Assembly (NCBI RefSeq): GCF_010681825.2
Contig: NZ_CP066776.1
Coordinates: 2,604,001 to 2,668,000 of the forward strand
DNA from: Sulfuriroseicoccus oceanibius
Lineage (GTDB): Bacteria; Verrucomicrobiota; Verrucomicrobiia; Verrucomicrobiales; SLCJ01
Length of the DNA: 64,000 bases
Direction: 5' to 3'
Positions 1-8,724 of the stretch are shown here, one piece after another. A model generated the notes under the pieces. It was not told the origin of the DNA, did not search any database, and saw only the letters and a program-made list of their open reading frames with translations. Position 1 is the stretch's first letter. Each line of letters begins with the position of its first letter. The position numbers were made by a program, and so were the translations under genes.

Positions 1-1601
1 CTAATCGAGATCCCGCGAATCTCCGCCAACTGCTCAGGACTCGCCTTACGGATCGCTGCGACCGAGCCAAACTTCTTCAACAAGGCCTCCTTGCGACGCG
101 GACTCATCCCCGGCACCTCGTCGAGCACCGACTCGCGCATCCGCTTCTTGAGCAGCAACTGGTGATAGCCATTGGCAAAGCGGTGCGCCTCGTCGCGCAA
201 ACGCTGCAACAACTTCAACGCCCCTCGATCGTGAGGGATCAAAATCGGCAAATCACGCCCGGGAACAAACACTTCCTCCCGCTGCTTCGCCAATCCGATC
301 AAGGGCACGTCATGCAGCCCGAGCTTCTGCAACTCAGCCATCGCCATGGCCAACTGCCCTTTTCCCCCATCGACCACGATCAGATCCGGCAAGCCCGCCA
401 CCTTGGATGCCGACTCTTTTTTCCGAGGACGACCATCCTCGCGGTCAAGCACACGCTTTTCGATCCTCCGCGCACGCTCCAACACATCCTCATTCGAGTC
501 CTCGGCATCATCCTCCGCTGCCAATTCGCGCAAAATCCGGGCATACCTCCGCCCGACCACCTCGGCCATACTCGCGAAATCATTCTGACCTTCCACGGTT
601 TTGATCCGATAACGACGATACGCCTGATTGTCCGGCAAGCCGCCAGAGAACCGCACCATCGACGCCACAGAATAAGTCGCCGAAATATTCGAAATATCAA
701 AGCACTCCATCACCATCGGCGGCTCCGCCATTCCCAACTCCATCTGCAGCTCCCGCACATCATCCAGCGCCGACTTCTTCGCCTCGTCACTGGTCACGCC
801 GCGCCCACTGCGGGCAAATTTGCGCGTCGGCTCGAGAATCTTCTCCATCGACACCATCACATCGCGCAACTTGGCGGCCTTCTCGAAGTCCATCGCCTCG
901 GCCGCCTCGGTCATCTCCGCCTTGATCTCCTTCAAGATCGTCCGGTTGCGCCCCTCAAGCACCTTCATCGCGGCCTCAGCGCGTTCACGATACTCCTCCG
1001 GCGTCACCCGCCCAATACATGGCGCCGAGCAGTTCCGGATCACATCCGCGTGACAATGCCGGTATTCCGCCTCACCTGGGTTCATTGGCCGACAGGTCTT
1101 CAGACCGAAGCGTCGGTTGAGCCAAGTCACCACTTCCCGCAACGCCGCATTGTGCACGTACGGACCAAAGTAGCGCGCTCCGTCTTCCTTGCGCATCCGG
1201 GTCATCCGGAACATGGGAAACTTCGCCGTCGGGTCGATCCGTACCATCGGAAAACGCTTGTCATCACGAAAACTCACGTTGTAGCGCGGTCGCACTTCCT
1301 TGATCAGCTTGGCCTCCAAAAGCAGAGCCTCCGACTCGTTGCGCACGGTGTGGAATTCAAAATCCCAGATGCTATTGATCAGCGCCCGCGTTTTCAGGTC
1401 GGCCTTCCGTTGCCGCGACGGCAGAAAGTAGCTGGTAAGGCGTTTGCGCAAATCCTTGGCCTTGCCCACATAGATCACCTGCCCAAGCCGATCCTTCATC
1501 TGGTAGATCCCAGGCTGATGCGGCACATCGCGCAAGATCACCCGGAAATCGGGCTTCTCACGTCGCGGTGTGGCAGGTTGGTCTGGGGAACGCTCACTCA
1601 T
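1..1601 (-). CDS. uvrC: Excinuclease ABC subunit C (partial, C-terminal end outside window)
   Basis: UvrC makes both incisions around a lesion held by UvrB in nucleotide excision repair. Reading from the ATG at 1601, the protein has the GIY-YIG nuclease motif (GIY at residues 31-33, YVG at 44-46), a UVR domain (AMDFEKAAKLRD), the RNase H-like C-terminal nuclease block (CFDISNIS, then DLIVVDGGKGQL) and the start of the helix-hairpin-helix region (VPGMSPRRKEALLKKFGS). 533 codons plus two bases are visible. E. coli UvrC has 610 residues, so only a short tail is missing beyond position 1. The frame is open to the edge. The apparent stop near position 1 is in another frame. Confidence 0.96.
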   Translation of the reverse strand, partial: MSERSPDQPATPRREKPDFRVILRDVPHQPGIYQMKDRLGQVIYVGKAKDLRKRLTSYFLPSRQRKADLKTRALINSIWDFEFHTVRNESEALLLEAKLIKEVRPRYNVSFRDDKRFPMVRIDPTAKFPMFRMTRMRKEDGARYFGPYVHNAALREVVTWLNRRFGLKTCRPMNPGEAEYRHCHADVIRNCSAPCIGRVTPEEYRERAEAAMKVLEGRNRTILKEIKAEMTEAAEAMDFEKAAKLRDVMVSMEKILEPTRKFARSGRGVTSDEAKKSALDDVRELQMELGMAEPPMVMECFDISNISATYSVASMVRFSGGLPDNQAYRRYRIKTVEGQNDFASMAEVVGRRYARILRELAAEDDAEDSNEDVLERARRIEKRVLDREDGRPRKKESASKVAGLPDLIVVDGGKGQLAMAMAELQKLGLHDVPLIGLAKQREEVFVPGRDLPILIPHDRGALKLLQRLRDEAHRFANGYHQLLLKKRMRESVLDEVPGMSPRRKEALLKKFGSVAAIRKASPEQLAEIRGISI

Positions 1602-1782
1602 GAAGGATGATGGGTTGTAATCCTGGCGTGTAGGCGCATCATACACCATCAGATCAAGCGCGCGCCCGGAATCCATCTGTGGGCGGAACCAAGCACAGGT
1701 TCAACCCACAGATTCATGACAGATTCGCAGCCGCTGAAACGATTACCATGCCCCGCAAGTCCAGCGAGTCCATTTTCCCACC

Positions 1783-2730
1783 ATGCATACTCACATGACC
1801 TCCCCCGCCCGAGCCATCCGCCTCGTTCTCGTGGCTCTCGTCGCATGCTTTGCCATGCCGCAGCCTGCCAGCGCCCAGCAAGCGAACGAACCCACAACCA
1901 GTGAGCGCATCGAACTCGCCACGGACCAGGCCAAGCAGAAAGACAAGGCCGCAGCAGAGGCCACCGTGGTATCATTGCGCGATATTTTGAAGAAAGGCGG
2001 ATTCATGATGTACCCGCTGGCCGCTCTCTCGTTCGTCGCGGTCTTGTTGATCATTTTCTACACCCTCACCATCCGCCAGAACGCCGTAGTCAGCGATCAC
2101 TTCATGGACGAAGCCGAATCCATGATCCGCAAGCAGGACTACCTCGGCCTCATTGCCTACTGCAACCGCTCGAACCAAGCGGTCGCCCGCGTCACCCAGA
2201 AGACCCTCGACTTCGCAACCCGCAACCCGAAAGCCCGCTTCACCGAAGTCCGCGAACTCGCTGAGGCCGAAGGCAGTCGCCAAGCCAGCCTCATGGGCCA
2301 GCGCATCTCATACCTGATGGATGTCGGATCGGTCGCCCCGATGGTCGGCCTTCTCGGCACAGTGCTGGGCATGATCAAATCCTTCAACGAGATCGGATCG
2401 AGCACCTTCGCCGGAGCCAAGCAAGTCGAGCTTGCTGGCGGCGTCTCGGAAGCCTTGATCACCACCGCATCCGGTCTGGTCATCGGCATTCCCGCTCTGA
2501 TCTTCTACTCGATCTTCAAAGGTCGCGTCGCCAAGTTCATCTCAGAACTCGAAGCCGCATCCACCCACATCGTCGCACTTCTGGCGGTGCAATACTCCGA
2601 CGCACGTGAACGCGCCGCCGAATGGGCCCCGGAAGCACGCGGCGCCGGCATCCGCTCAACCGCCACCCGCCGCTCGCGCCGTGACGACGAGTTCCCACAG
2701 GATCCTCACGACGAGCCGCGCGGTATCTAA
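1783..2730 (+). CDS. exbB: MotA/TolQ/ExbB family proton channel protein with signal peptide
   Basis: Inner-membrane proton channel subunit that uses the proton motive force to drive TonB- or Tol-type envelope work. The 315-residue protein begins with a cleavable signal peptide (cleavage likely after the ASA around residue 31), a feature of long ExbB variants. Three membrane segments follow at about 73-97, 181-205 and 223-248. The last two form the MotA_ExbB domain, with the VGLLGTVLGMIKSF block and the ITTASGLVIGIPA block. The tail is arginine-rich and charged. exbD follows after 41 bp, so the pair is an operon. No tonB or tolA gene lies nearby. An alternative start is the ATG at 1795. Confidence 0.9.
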   Translation: MHTHMTSPARAIRLVLVALVACFAMPQPASAQQANEPTTSERIELATDQAKQKDKAAAEATVVSLRDILKKGGFMMYPLAALSFVAVLLIIFYTLTIRQNAVVSDHFMDEAESMIRKQDYLGLIAYCNRSNQAVARVTQKTLDFATRNPKARFTEVRELAEAEGSRQASLMGQRISYLMDVGSVAPMVGLLGTVLGMIKSFNEIGSSTFAGAKQVELAGGVSEALITTASGLVIGIPALIFYSIFKGRVAKFISELEAASTHIVALLAVQYSDARERAAEWAPEARGAGIRSTATRRSRRDDEFPQDPHDEPRGI

Positions 2731-2771
2731 TCGCCCCCTCCCCGCCAATTCTCACCGGCTATTCCCCGCCC

Positions 2772-3188
2772 ATGAAGTTCAACCGCAGAAGCCTCGATAA
2801 CACCGGAGGAATGCAGCTGGCACCGATGATCGACATCGTGTTCCTGCTGCTGATTTTCTTCATTGTCACGTGGAGCTACGCACGCTTTGAGACCGAGCTC
2901 GACGTCCAAGTGCCCGTCGCAAAGGAAGGCGAAAGCTCAAACCGCCAAGTCGGGGAAATCATCATCAACGTGCGCAAAAACGGCGACGTCGTGCTCAATG
3001 GCAATGTCATGAGCCGCGAGGAGCTGCTGGAGCGCGTGTCAAAAATTGCAGTCGGCTACAAGGACGTCGCCGTCATCCTCCGCGGCGACGAGGACACCAA
3101 ATACAAAGACATCATCGGAGTGGTCGACACCTGCCGCAGCGTCGGCATTTGGAACGTCGCATTTGCTACCCAGCAGCCAGAGCAATAA
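2772..3188 (+). CDS. exbD: ExbD/TolR family biopolymer transport protein
   Basis: Partner of the ExbB-type channel upstream. It carries the single transmembrane helix (about residues 18-36) with the conserved membrane aspartate in the APMIDIVFLLLIFFIV motif (D21), which takes part in proton translocation. The periplasmic domain of about 100 residues has the usual ExbD fold pattern ending in a segment on unequal-strand pairing (VDTCRSVGIWNVAFAT). Length of 138 residues is normal for the family. The ATG at 2772 is the only sensible start. No terminator is obvious downstream; repeat island DNA begins directly after the stop. Confidence 0.93.
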   Translation: MKFNRRSLDNTGGMQLAPMIDIVFLLLIFFIVTWSYARFETELDVQVPVAKEGESSNRQVGEIIINVRKNGDVVLNGNVMSREELLERVSKIAVGYKDVAVILRGDEDTKYKDIIGVVDTCRSVGIWNVAFATQQPEQ

Positions 3189-3288
3189 CGCCTCGGACCG
3201 CCGGATTTTACCCGGCCAGCGCCCAGGAGCGAAGCGACCACGGACCGCCGGATTGTCCCCCCCCCGGAGCGCAGCGACCATTCTGAAG

Positions 3289-3933
3289 GATTCTCACGCA
3301 GAGACGCCACGACGCAGGGATGCCCCATGCGGCGCGATGCGCGAGAACGTCGCCACTCGTGGTGGCTTTTGGTGATCCGCAGATGTCCCAGATTGTTGTG
3401 ATTTTTACGCAAGCGTGGAGTGACGGTGTCCTCACCGTCGTCCCGCCCCCCGCGCGCAGCGCGCTGACTTCATTTCAAGTTTCCAATTTCAGCTTTCCCA
3501 TTGCGAAGAGCCCTCACGCAAAGCCGCGGAGACGCAAAGGTGGATTGTGCGGAGCCATGCTCGAGAAAATCACAAGCCGCTGTGGCTTTTGAGTTATCCG
3601 CAGATTCCACAGATTGTTACGATTTATGCGCAAGCGTGGAGTGACGGTGTCCCCACCGTCGGCGCGCTCACTTCATTTCAAATTTCCAATTTCAACTTTC
3701 CCATTGCGAAGAGTTCTCACGCAAAGCCGCGGAGACGCAAAGGTGGCTTGTGCGGAGTCATGCTCGAGAACATCACCAACCACTGTGGCTTTTGAGTTAT
3801 CCGCAGATTTCTCAGATTGTTATGATTTTTGCGCAAGCGCGGAGTGACGGTGTCCTCACCGTCTTCTCTCCCCTCCCCGCGCGCAGCGCGCTGACTTCAT
3901 TTCAAATTTCCAATTTCAGCTTTCCCATTTCGA
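3289..3933 (+). repeat. Three consecutive copies of a roughly 200-220 bp repeat unit
   Basis: Unit starts can be aligned at about 3289, 3508 and 3710, and a broken fourth copy begins near 3934. Each unit runs from CTCACGCA(A/G)AG through a TGCGGAG...ATGCTCGAGAA block, GTGGCTTTTG, the TCCGCAGATT word, GCGCAAGCGTGGAGTGACGG with its hairpin, and ends in ATTTCAAATTTCCAATTTCA. The second and third units are nearly identical over most of their length, which points to recent duplication. The first is more diverged. Confidence 0.85.
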
Positions 3934-4200
3934 AAAGTTCTCACGCAAAACCCCAAAGCCCCCGAAGGTTTCCCATGCGGTTCGGAATATTGTAATCAGT
4001 GAGCATTCTCACGCAGAGACGCAAAAGCAGGACCTGATACCCAAACAACTTCGTGCTCTCCGCGCCCTTCGTGGTTTCACCGCGTCTAACGGCTCCTCTG
4101 TGTACTCTGCGATCTCTGTGGTTCAAACACTCAAACCATCTAAATCACGGACCAAGAAAGAGTGATCTGCCATAAGTGCGATTGAGCCGACGCCGCCACT

Positions 4201-4320
4201 CAACCTCAAGAGTGAGGTTGCTCCATCTCCGGCCGTTTTCGTGGCTTTTTGTGATCTGTGTGGCCATCACTCCCGGCTACGCCTGCAATCGAAAGCAGTG
4301 AAGCTCACTGCACTCCCAAA
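4201..4320 (+). repeat. Hairpin-bearing repeat module, copy 1
   Basis: Starts with the hairpin AACCTCA-AGAG-TGAGGTT, continues with GCTCCATC, TTCGTGGCTTTTTGTGATC, and ends with CTACGCCTGCAATCGAAAGC and AGTGAAGCTCACTGCACTCC, which holds a second inverted repeat. A close copy lies at 10786-10906 in the same orientation, an inverted copy at 62601-62731, and a partial copy near 6832-6905. The similarity between the first two copies extends upstream and downstream to roughly 400 bp. Confidence 0.8.
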
Positions 4321-4475
4321 TAGGCTGCGCCGCAGACGCCTGAGCGAAATCATGTCCATCATGTAAATCCTGTCCAAAAACAATTCCTCCCCTGCGCGCA
4401 GCGCGCTGACTTCCTTTGCGTCTTCGCGTCTCTGCGTGAGCCCACAATCCAGTCTAACAGCTCACCACATCAACC

Positions 4476-4514
4476 AAAAAGGCGCGCCCGGATCACTATC
4501 CGGACGCGCCTTTT
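4476..4514 (-). terminator. Rho-independent terminator of the TPR gene
   Basis: Stem arms at 4481-4493 and 4498-4510 (GGCGCG..CCGGAT against ATCCGG..CGCGCC with one unpaired position), read on the minus strand into a T-run (AAAAA at 4476-4480 on the plus strand). It lies 27 bp behind the stop of the TPR gene. Confidence 0.85.
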
Positions 4515-4540
4515 GGCAAACTTTGAGCCCAGAGCTATGC

Positions 4541-5926
4541 CTAGCCAGCGTAGGACGACTCCACACGGTGGGCCACGTCGAGGTAGCCGTAGTCCGCTTC
4601 GTAGATCTCCTTGAGCGAGCCGAGATACTTGTCCTTGTCGCCGTTCTTCTCCGCCACCATGGCCAGCGCGTAGAGAACTTCCTTCTTGGTGTTGTCCATG
4701 GTCACGAGCTCGGAAAGAGCCTCCTCGAGCTGGCTTTGCGCCATATCGAGCATTCCCTTGGCGTCGTAGCAACGACCAAGCATCAAAATCGAGCGGGTAC
4801 GGATGTGCGGGTTGTTACGTGCACGCTGAAGATGCGGGATCGCCTCGGTGAACTCGCCGGAGTTGTACAAGTGCTGACCCAACTCAAAGCGCAGTTGCGG
4901 ATCGGTCGGGTTGCGCTCGACACGCTCGCGGGCAGCTTCGGTAAGGCGCGCGGATCGTGCCCCCACCAACTCATCGAGTTCAGCCTGCTTGGCAGCCGCC
5001 TCTTCTCCGCTAAGCTTTTCGAGCTCCGCCTGAAGCGACGCGATCATTTCATCGCTCGCACGTTCTTCCATCTGCGACGCCTTGCGCTCAAGCGCACTGT
5101 CCCCTTCGGAAAGGTGGTGAGCCCAGGCATAGAACTGATGGGCATTCTGCCACTCCTCAAGCTTTTCGTAGAACCCACCGATCTTACGCACCAACGCCAA
5201 GTCGTTCTGGTTCTCGCCGTACTCGCCGAGCCCATTGGTCAGCTGAGCGCGGATTTGCTCTTTGGTCATGCCGGCACGGGACGCATTCTCCAGAGACTTG
5301 GCTTCATCTTCGTTCTTGAGCATGTCGCGGAACCCACCCTTGGACTCCCAGTTGCCCTGACGCATCGACGCACGCGCTGTGGCATCCTTTTCGCCCTTCA
5401 CCGCGACCAAGTCGCTCGGGTCACGCTTCACGATGGCTCCGAAAATTTCCGATGCCTTGTCCGGGTTGTCTTGATCCAAGTGGAACTGAGCCAACTTGTG
5501 CAACGACTTGGTATCCTCTGGATGCCCCTCTTTGATAGTCTCCAGTGCAAACTCAGCGAGATCGTATTGCTCGTTGGCCACCGCCAGATCGAACAATGCG
5601 TTGTTGACCTTGACGTTGAATGGATCGCTGGCGAGTTCCTTTTCGACATCTGCCAGCGCATCGTGCCAGCTCTTCTTGGCGAGAGCCTTGGCATTGAACG
5701 CACCCAAGCCACCGAAGAACTTCTTCTTTCCTCCCCCAGCCTTGGCTTTCTGGATCTGGGCGCGACGCAGTGCTTTGCGACCAGTGAGGAAATCAGGCTC
5801 CTCCTTGACCAGTGCCTCAAGCAGATTGATCGCAAAATCGGCGTTACGTTGTTCCAGCGCAGCAATCGCTTTGAGCCAAAGCTTGCGGGACTTCTCGGAC
5901 AAATCGGATTCTTCGATAGTAGACAT
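4541..5926 (-). CDS. Tetratricopeptide repeat protein
   Basis: A 461-residue soluble protein without a signal peptide. The N-terminal third and the C-terminal third show degenerate TPR helices (for example FELGQHLYNSGEFTEAIPHLQRA and ALDTLFDLAVANEQYDLAEF-like pairs, in which the A/L/Y positions of the TPR pattern are kept). The middle (about residues 255-340) is a long charged helix rich in Glu, Ala and Lys, probably a coiled coil. A glycine/lysine linker GGGKKKFFGG follows the first repeat. TPR proteins serve as scaffolds; no partner can be named from context, since repeat islands isolate the gene on both sides. I recall similar unnamed proteins in Verrucomicrobiota genomes. Confidence 0.8.
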   Translation of the reverse strand: MSTIEESDLSEKSRKLWLKAIAALEQRNADFAINLLEALVKEEPDFLTGRKALRRAQIQKAKAGGGKKKFFGGLGAFNAKALAKKSWHDALADVEKELASDPFNVKVNNALFDLAVANEQYDLAEFALETIKEGHPEDTKSLHKLAQFHLDQDNPDKASEIFGAIVKRDPSDLVAVKGEKDATARASMRQGNWESKGGFRDMLKNEDEAKSLENASRAGMTKEQIRAQLTNGLGEYGENQNDLALVRKIGGFYEKLEEWQNAHQFYAWAHHLSEGDSALERKASQMEERASDEMIASLQAELEKLSGEEAAAKQAELDELVGARSARLTEAARERVERNPTDPQLRFELGQHLYNSGEFTEAIPHLQRARNNPHIRTRSILMLGRCYDAKGMLDMAQSQLEEALSELVTMDNTKKEVLYALAMVAEKNGDKDKYLGSLKEIYEADYGYLDVAHRVESSYAG

Positions 5927-6089
5927 TGAATGGGGATATTACTAAACGGTTCACAGCCTCTGCCCGCACGCCATTACCTCGAAAACAAGCCAATGCAACA
6001 CACGCCGGGGGCTGACGCGTGATGACAGTGCGTTTATTGGCATGCGGCGTCAAGCATCCAGTCGCAATCGCTCGGACATATCTGAAAAT

Positions 6090-7060
6090 CCAACGAATCC
6101 AGCGCACATCCCACGAACGCCCGGCACCCATTTCCAAAATACTCACGCAAAGGCGCAGTGACGCAGAGGTTCTTCATGCGCTGTCGCGCTCAAGTTCACC
6201 ATCTCTCGTAGCGGCTTTGAGGGATCCGCAGATTTCGCAGATTGTTATGATTTTCACGCAAGCGTGTTCGGACCTTGGAGTGACGGTGTCCCCACCGTCG
6301 TCAATCTCACGGGAGCGCAGCGACCTCATTGAACGATTCTCACGCAAAGCCCCCAAGACCCAAAGGTGACGTATGCGGAGGCTGGCGCGAGGGCAGCGCC
6401 ACTCGTAGTGACTTTTGCTTTAGACTGGATTCACATGATTGACATGATTGGTACGCAAGCGTTTCCGGACCGCCGGATTGCACACGGCCACTCACGCCGG
6501 AGCGCAGCGACCACTCCTCACCTAAAACCTAACCACTTAACAACATAAAGCCCCCCCCTGCGTCTCTGCGTGGGTTCTTACCCCCCTCCAAACACCTTCG
6601 TGGTTTTACCGCTCCACAAGACACCTCTGTGAACTCTGAGTCCTCTGTGGTTCAAAAACTCAAATCATGTCCCTCATGTAAGTTGCCTGCGGCCATCTCC
6701 GCAGGCTCCGATTCTGTCCAAAAATCCTCGCTCCCGCGCGCAGCGCGCTGAATTCCTTTGGGGGCTTTGGGGCTTTGCGTGAGCCCAAACATCAATCCGC
6801 TCTCCTGTCGTGCGGCTGCGCCGGTTCTCTCATTCAACCTCAACAGTGAGGTTGCTCCATCGCCACCCGTTTTCGTGGCTTTTTGTCTTCTCTGTGGCCA
6901 TCACCTCTGCGTCCTTGCGCGTCTGCGTGAGCCCAAGACCAATCCCGTAAATCATGTAAATCCTGTCTAAAAACTCCTCATCCCTCCCGAGCGCAGCGCG
7001 CTGACTGATTTCAAATTTCAGCTTTCCAGTTCCAGCTTTCCCTCCATCCCCTTCGCTGGA
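6090..7060. repeat. Intergenic repeat island 2 between divergent genes
   Basis: No credible gene between 5927 and 7103. Repeat modules run from about 6137 (ACTCACGCAAAGGCGCAGTG) to 7035. They include TCCGCAGATTTCGCAGATTG, the GACGGTGTCCCCACCGTC hairpin at about 6283, a second CTCACGCAAAGC unit near 6340, CTCTGTGGTTCAAA near 6645, the hairpin GCCTGCGG-CCATCT-CCGCAGGC near 6684, CAACCTCAACAGTGAGGTTG near 6838 and GCGTCTGCGTGAGCCC near 6923. The segment 5940-6090 looks unique. The promoters of both flanking genes must lie in or beside this repeat DNA. Confidence 0.82.
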
Positions 7061-7103
7061 TCCGTGATTGCATTCGCGCGCGGGAACCCGTATCTACATC
7101 GCC

Positions 7104-7625
7104 ATGCAGTTCGTCCCCTCCATCCGCTCGCTGATCGCGATCGCCGCACTGGCTTTCGCAACCGCGCCTCTCGTCCCACAAAACGCTCACGCCGGCGACA
7201 AAAAAGCCGGGGTCCGCATCTCGTTTCACGTTGAAGGCGACGAGACAGACGGCCCGAACCGAGTCCGCCCATTCCGAGTCCACGGCGAAGAGAAATTCTT
7301 CACCAACATCCCAGTCGTCACCCACGAGCACTTTGTGGCGTACTACCCATTTGCCAACGAGAACGGAACCTTCGGCGCCGCTTTCCTTCTCAACGAACGC
7401 GGTCAAACCCGCATCAAACGCGCCGCACTGGAGCACAAGGAAGGCCTCATGATCCCCGTGATCAACGCCAGCGCCGGTGAACCGATCGTCCTCGATGGTG
7501 CCACATCACCATTCATCGTCGTCTGGAACGGCCTCAGCACGGAACACTTCGCCTTCTTCGAGAAGGAGTGGAAACTCCGACCGATCAGCGGCCCAGAAGA
7601 CCTGCCACCAGGCATCGCCAACTAA
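7104..7625 (+). CDS. Secreted protein of unknown function
   Basis: A 173-residue protein that I do not recognise. The start chosen is the ATG at 7104, because it gives a standard signal peptide: charged MQFVPSIRS, a hydrophobic alanine/isoleucine core, and a likely cleavage after AHA near residue 30. The mature part is a mixed alpha/beta domain with no cysteines and a conserved-looking core (FHVEGDE, YYPFANENGTFGAAFLLNERG). An upstream in-frame ATG at 7068 would add twelve residues and spoil the signal. The M23 peptidase gene begins 42 bp downstream in the same direction, so the two are probably co-transcribed and act in the periplasm. Confidence 0.75.
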   Translation: MQFVPSIRSLIAIAALAFATAPLVPQNAHAGDKKAGVRISFHVEGDETDGPNRVRPFRVHGEEKFFTNIPVVTHEHFVAYYPFANENGTFGAAFLLNERGQTRIKRAALEHKEGLMIPVINASAGEPIVLDGATSPFIVVWNGLSTEHFAFFEKEWKLRPISGPEDLPPGIAN

Positions 7626-7667
7626 CCACACCATCCTCCGCACCCGATGATCCGCCTCCCATTCCTC

Positions 7668-8720
7668 ATGAATCCGAAACGCTTCATCTCCGGTGCCCTC
7701 GCTGTCGTCGCGCTGATCGCAGCGCTGCTCCCATGGGGCAGTGCTGCGGCAGGCAGTCCGATGAAGCTCTCGCTCCCGACCGAGAACACGGCGATCTTTT
7801 CCAAAGAGCCTTGGCGGTTCTACATGTACACCGACCGCAGCTTCGAGGGCAAAAAATCAAAGCCCTGGCAGGGCGGCACCTACGGGTTCTCGCGCAACCC
7901 GAAACGCACCGCCGAAGGCCTGCTCTACACCAAGCTGCATGAGGGCGTCGACATCTCGCCCGTGCGCCGCGATCCATCCGGCACACCAACCGACGCCGTG
8001 CGCGCCATCAGCGACGGCAAGGTCGTCCACACCAACCACCAGGCGAACCACTCGAACTACGGACGCTACATCGTGATCGAGCACCGGTGGACCGACGGCA
8101 CCTATTACTCGCTCTATGCCCACCTCCAGTCGATCCGGGTGAAACCGGGGCAAAAGGTCCAGCGAGGCACCCAAATCGGTGTACTCGGATGGACCGGCCG
8201 CGGCATCAACCTCACCCGCGCCCACCTCCACCTTGAGCTCAACCTCATGGTCCACTCGGACTTCGAGCGCTATCACGATCGCTTCCTCAGCGGCAAGAAC
8301 CACCACACGATCTACAACGGCATCAATTTGGTCGGCGTCGACGTGGCATCGCTCTTCAAATCCGCACGCGGCAACTCAAAGCTCACCATGGCAGAGTTCA
8401 TCCGTGCCGCCCACCCGCCACATTACCGCGTGGCGATCCCCGATGGCTCGAAACTCGAGATCGTCAACCGCAACCCATGGATCTCCAATGGCAAGAAAGC
8501 CCAGCCGGGACCATGGGAGCTGACTTTTTCCCGCGAAGGAGTACCGATTGCCGCCCGTCCGATCCAAGCCAATATCACCAAACCCGTGGTCACCTGGGTC
8601 AAACCGTCAAAGACCTACCACAGCTATCAGACAAAAGGGTATCTCACAGGCTCCGGCCGCACCGCCGGGCTCAGCCCCTCAGGACTCGGTTTCATTGCAC
8701 TGCTTACGGGTGATTTCTAG
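7668..8720 (+). CDS. M23 family metallopeptidase (LytM-like), secreted
   Basis: Zinc peptidase of the lysostaphin/LytM type, expected to cut peptidoglycan cross-bridges in the periplasm. The 350-residue protein starts with a signal peptide (MNPKRFISGALAVVALIAAL, then ending near SAAAG). The M23 signature is complete: HEGVDIS (H91, D95) for the first two ligands, YAHL (H152) and HLHLE (H186, H188) for the rest. An insertion between the first ligand pair and the core strand (RRDPSGTPTD) is modest. The C-terminal 120 residues do not match a domain I know. An alternative start is 7647, seven residues earlier. Confidence 0.88.
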   Translation: MNPKRFISGALAVVALIAALLPWGSAAAGSPMKLSLPTENTAIFSKEPWRFYMYTDRSFEGKKSKPWQGGTYGFSRNPKRTAEGLLYTKLHEGVDISPVRRDPSGTPTDAVRAISDGKVVHTNHQANHSNYGRYIVIEHRWTDGTYYSLYAHLQSIRVKPGQKVQRGTQIGVLGWTGRGINLTRAHLHLELNLMVHSDFERYHDRFLSGKNHHTIYNGINLVGVDVASLFKSARGNSKLTMAEFIRAAHPPHYRVAIPDGSKLEIVNRNPWISNGKKAQPGPWELTFSREGVPIAARPIQANITKPVVTWVKPSKTYHSYQTKGYLTGSGRTAGLSPSGLGFIALLTGDF

Positions 8721-8724
8721 GGAA

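Larger units (their letters stand above)
3190..4440. repeat. Intergenic repeat island 1 between convergent exbD and TPR genes
   Basis: About 1.25 kb without a credible gene. It consists of repeat modules shared with six other islands. They include words such as CTCACGCAAAGCCGCGGAGA and, inverted, GCGTCTCTGCGTGAG; TTATCCGCAGATT...CAGATTGTTATGATTT; a hairpin GACGGTGTCCCCACCGTC; a GC palindrome CGCGCGCAGCGCGC; CTCTGTGGTTCAAA; CATGTAAATCCTGTC. The modules occur in the same order in the other islands. Short open frames here are by-products of the repeats: they encode the same peptide fragments wherever a module recurs. A C9 tract lies at 3257-3265. Confidence 0.85.

Noticed and set aside
3591-3612. 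Possible DnaA boxes (TTATCCGCA) and a replication origin in the repeat islands
   Set aside because: The match has one mismatch to the classical box, many copies read GGATCCGCA instead, there is no AT-rich region, and no dnaA, dnaN or gidA gene is near.
3289-3933. Possible CRISPR array because of regularly spaced repeats
   Set aside because: Unit length is about 200 bp with similarity over the whole unit. There are no short direct repeats with unique spacers, and no cas genes.
3320-3995. Several small frames in the repeat islands with shared peptide stretches
   Set aside because: The shared peptides come from the DNA repeats themselves; they appear in all frames and have no start context. 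They are not a gene family.
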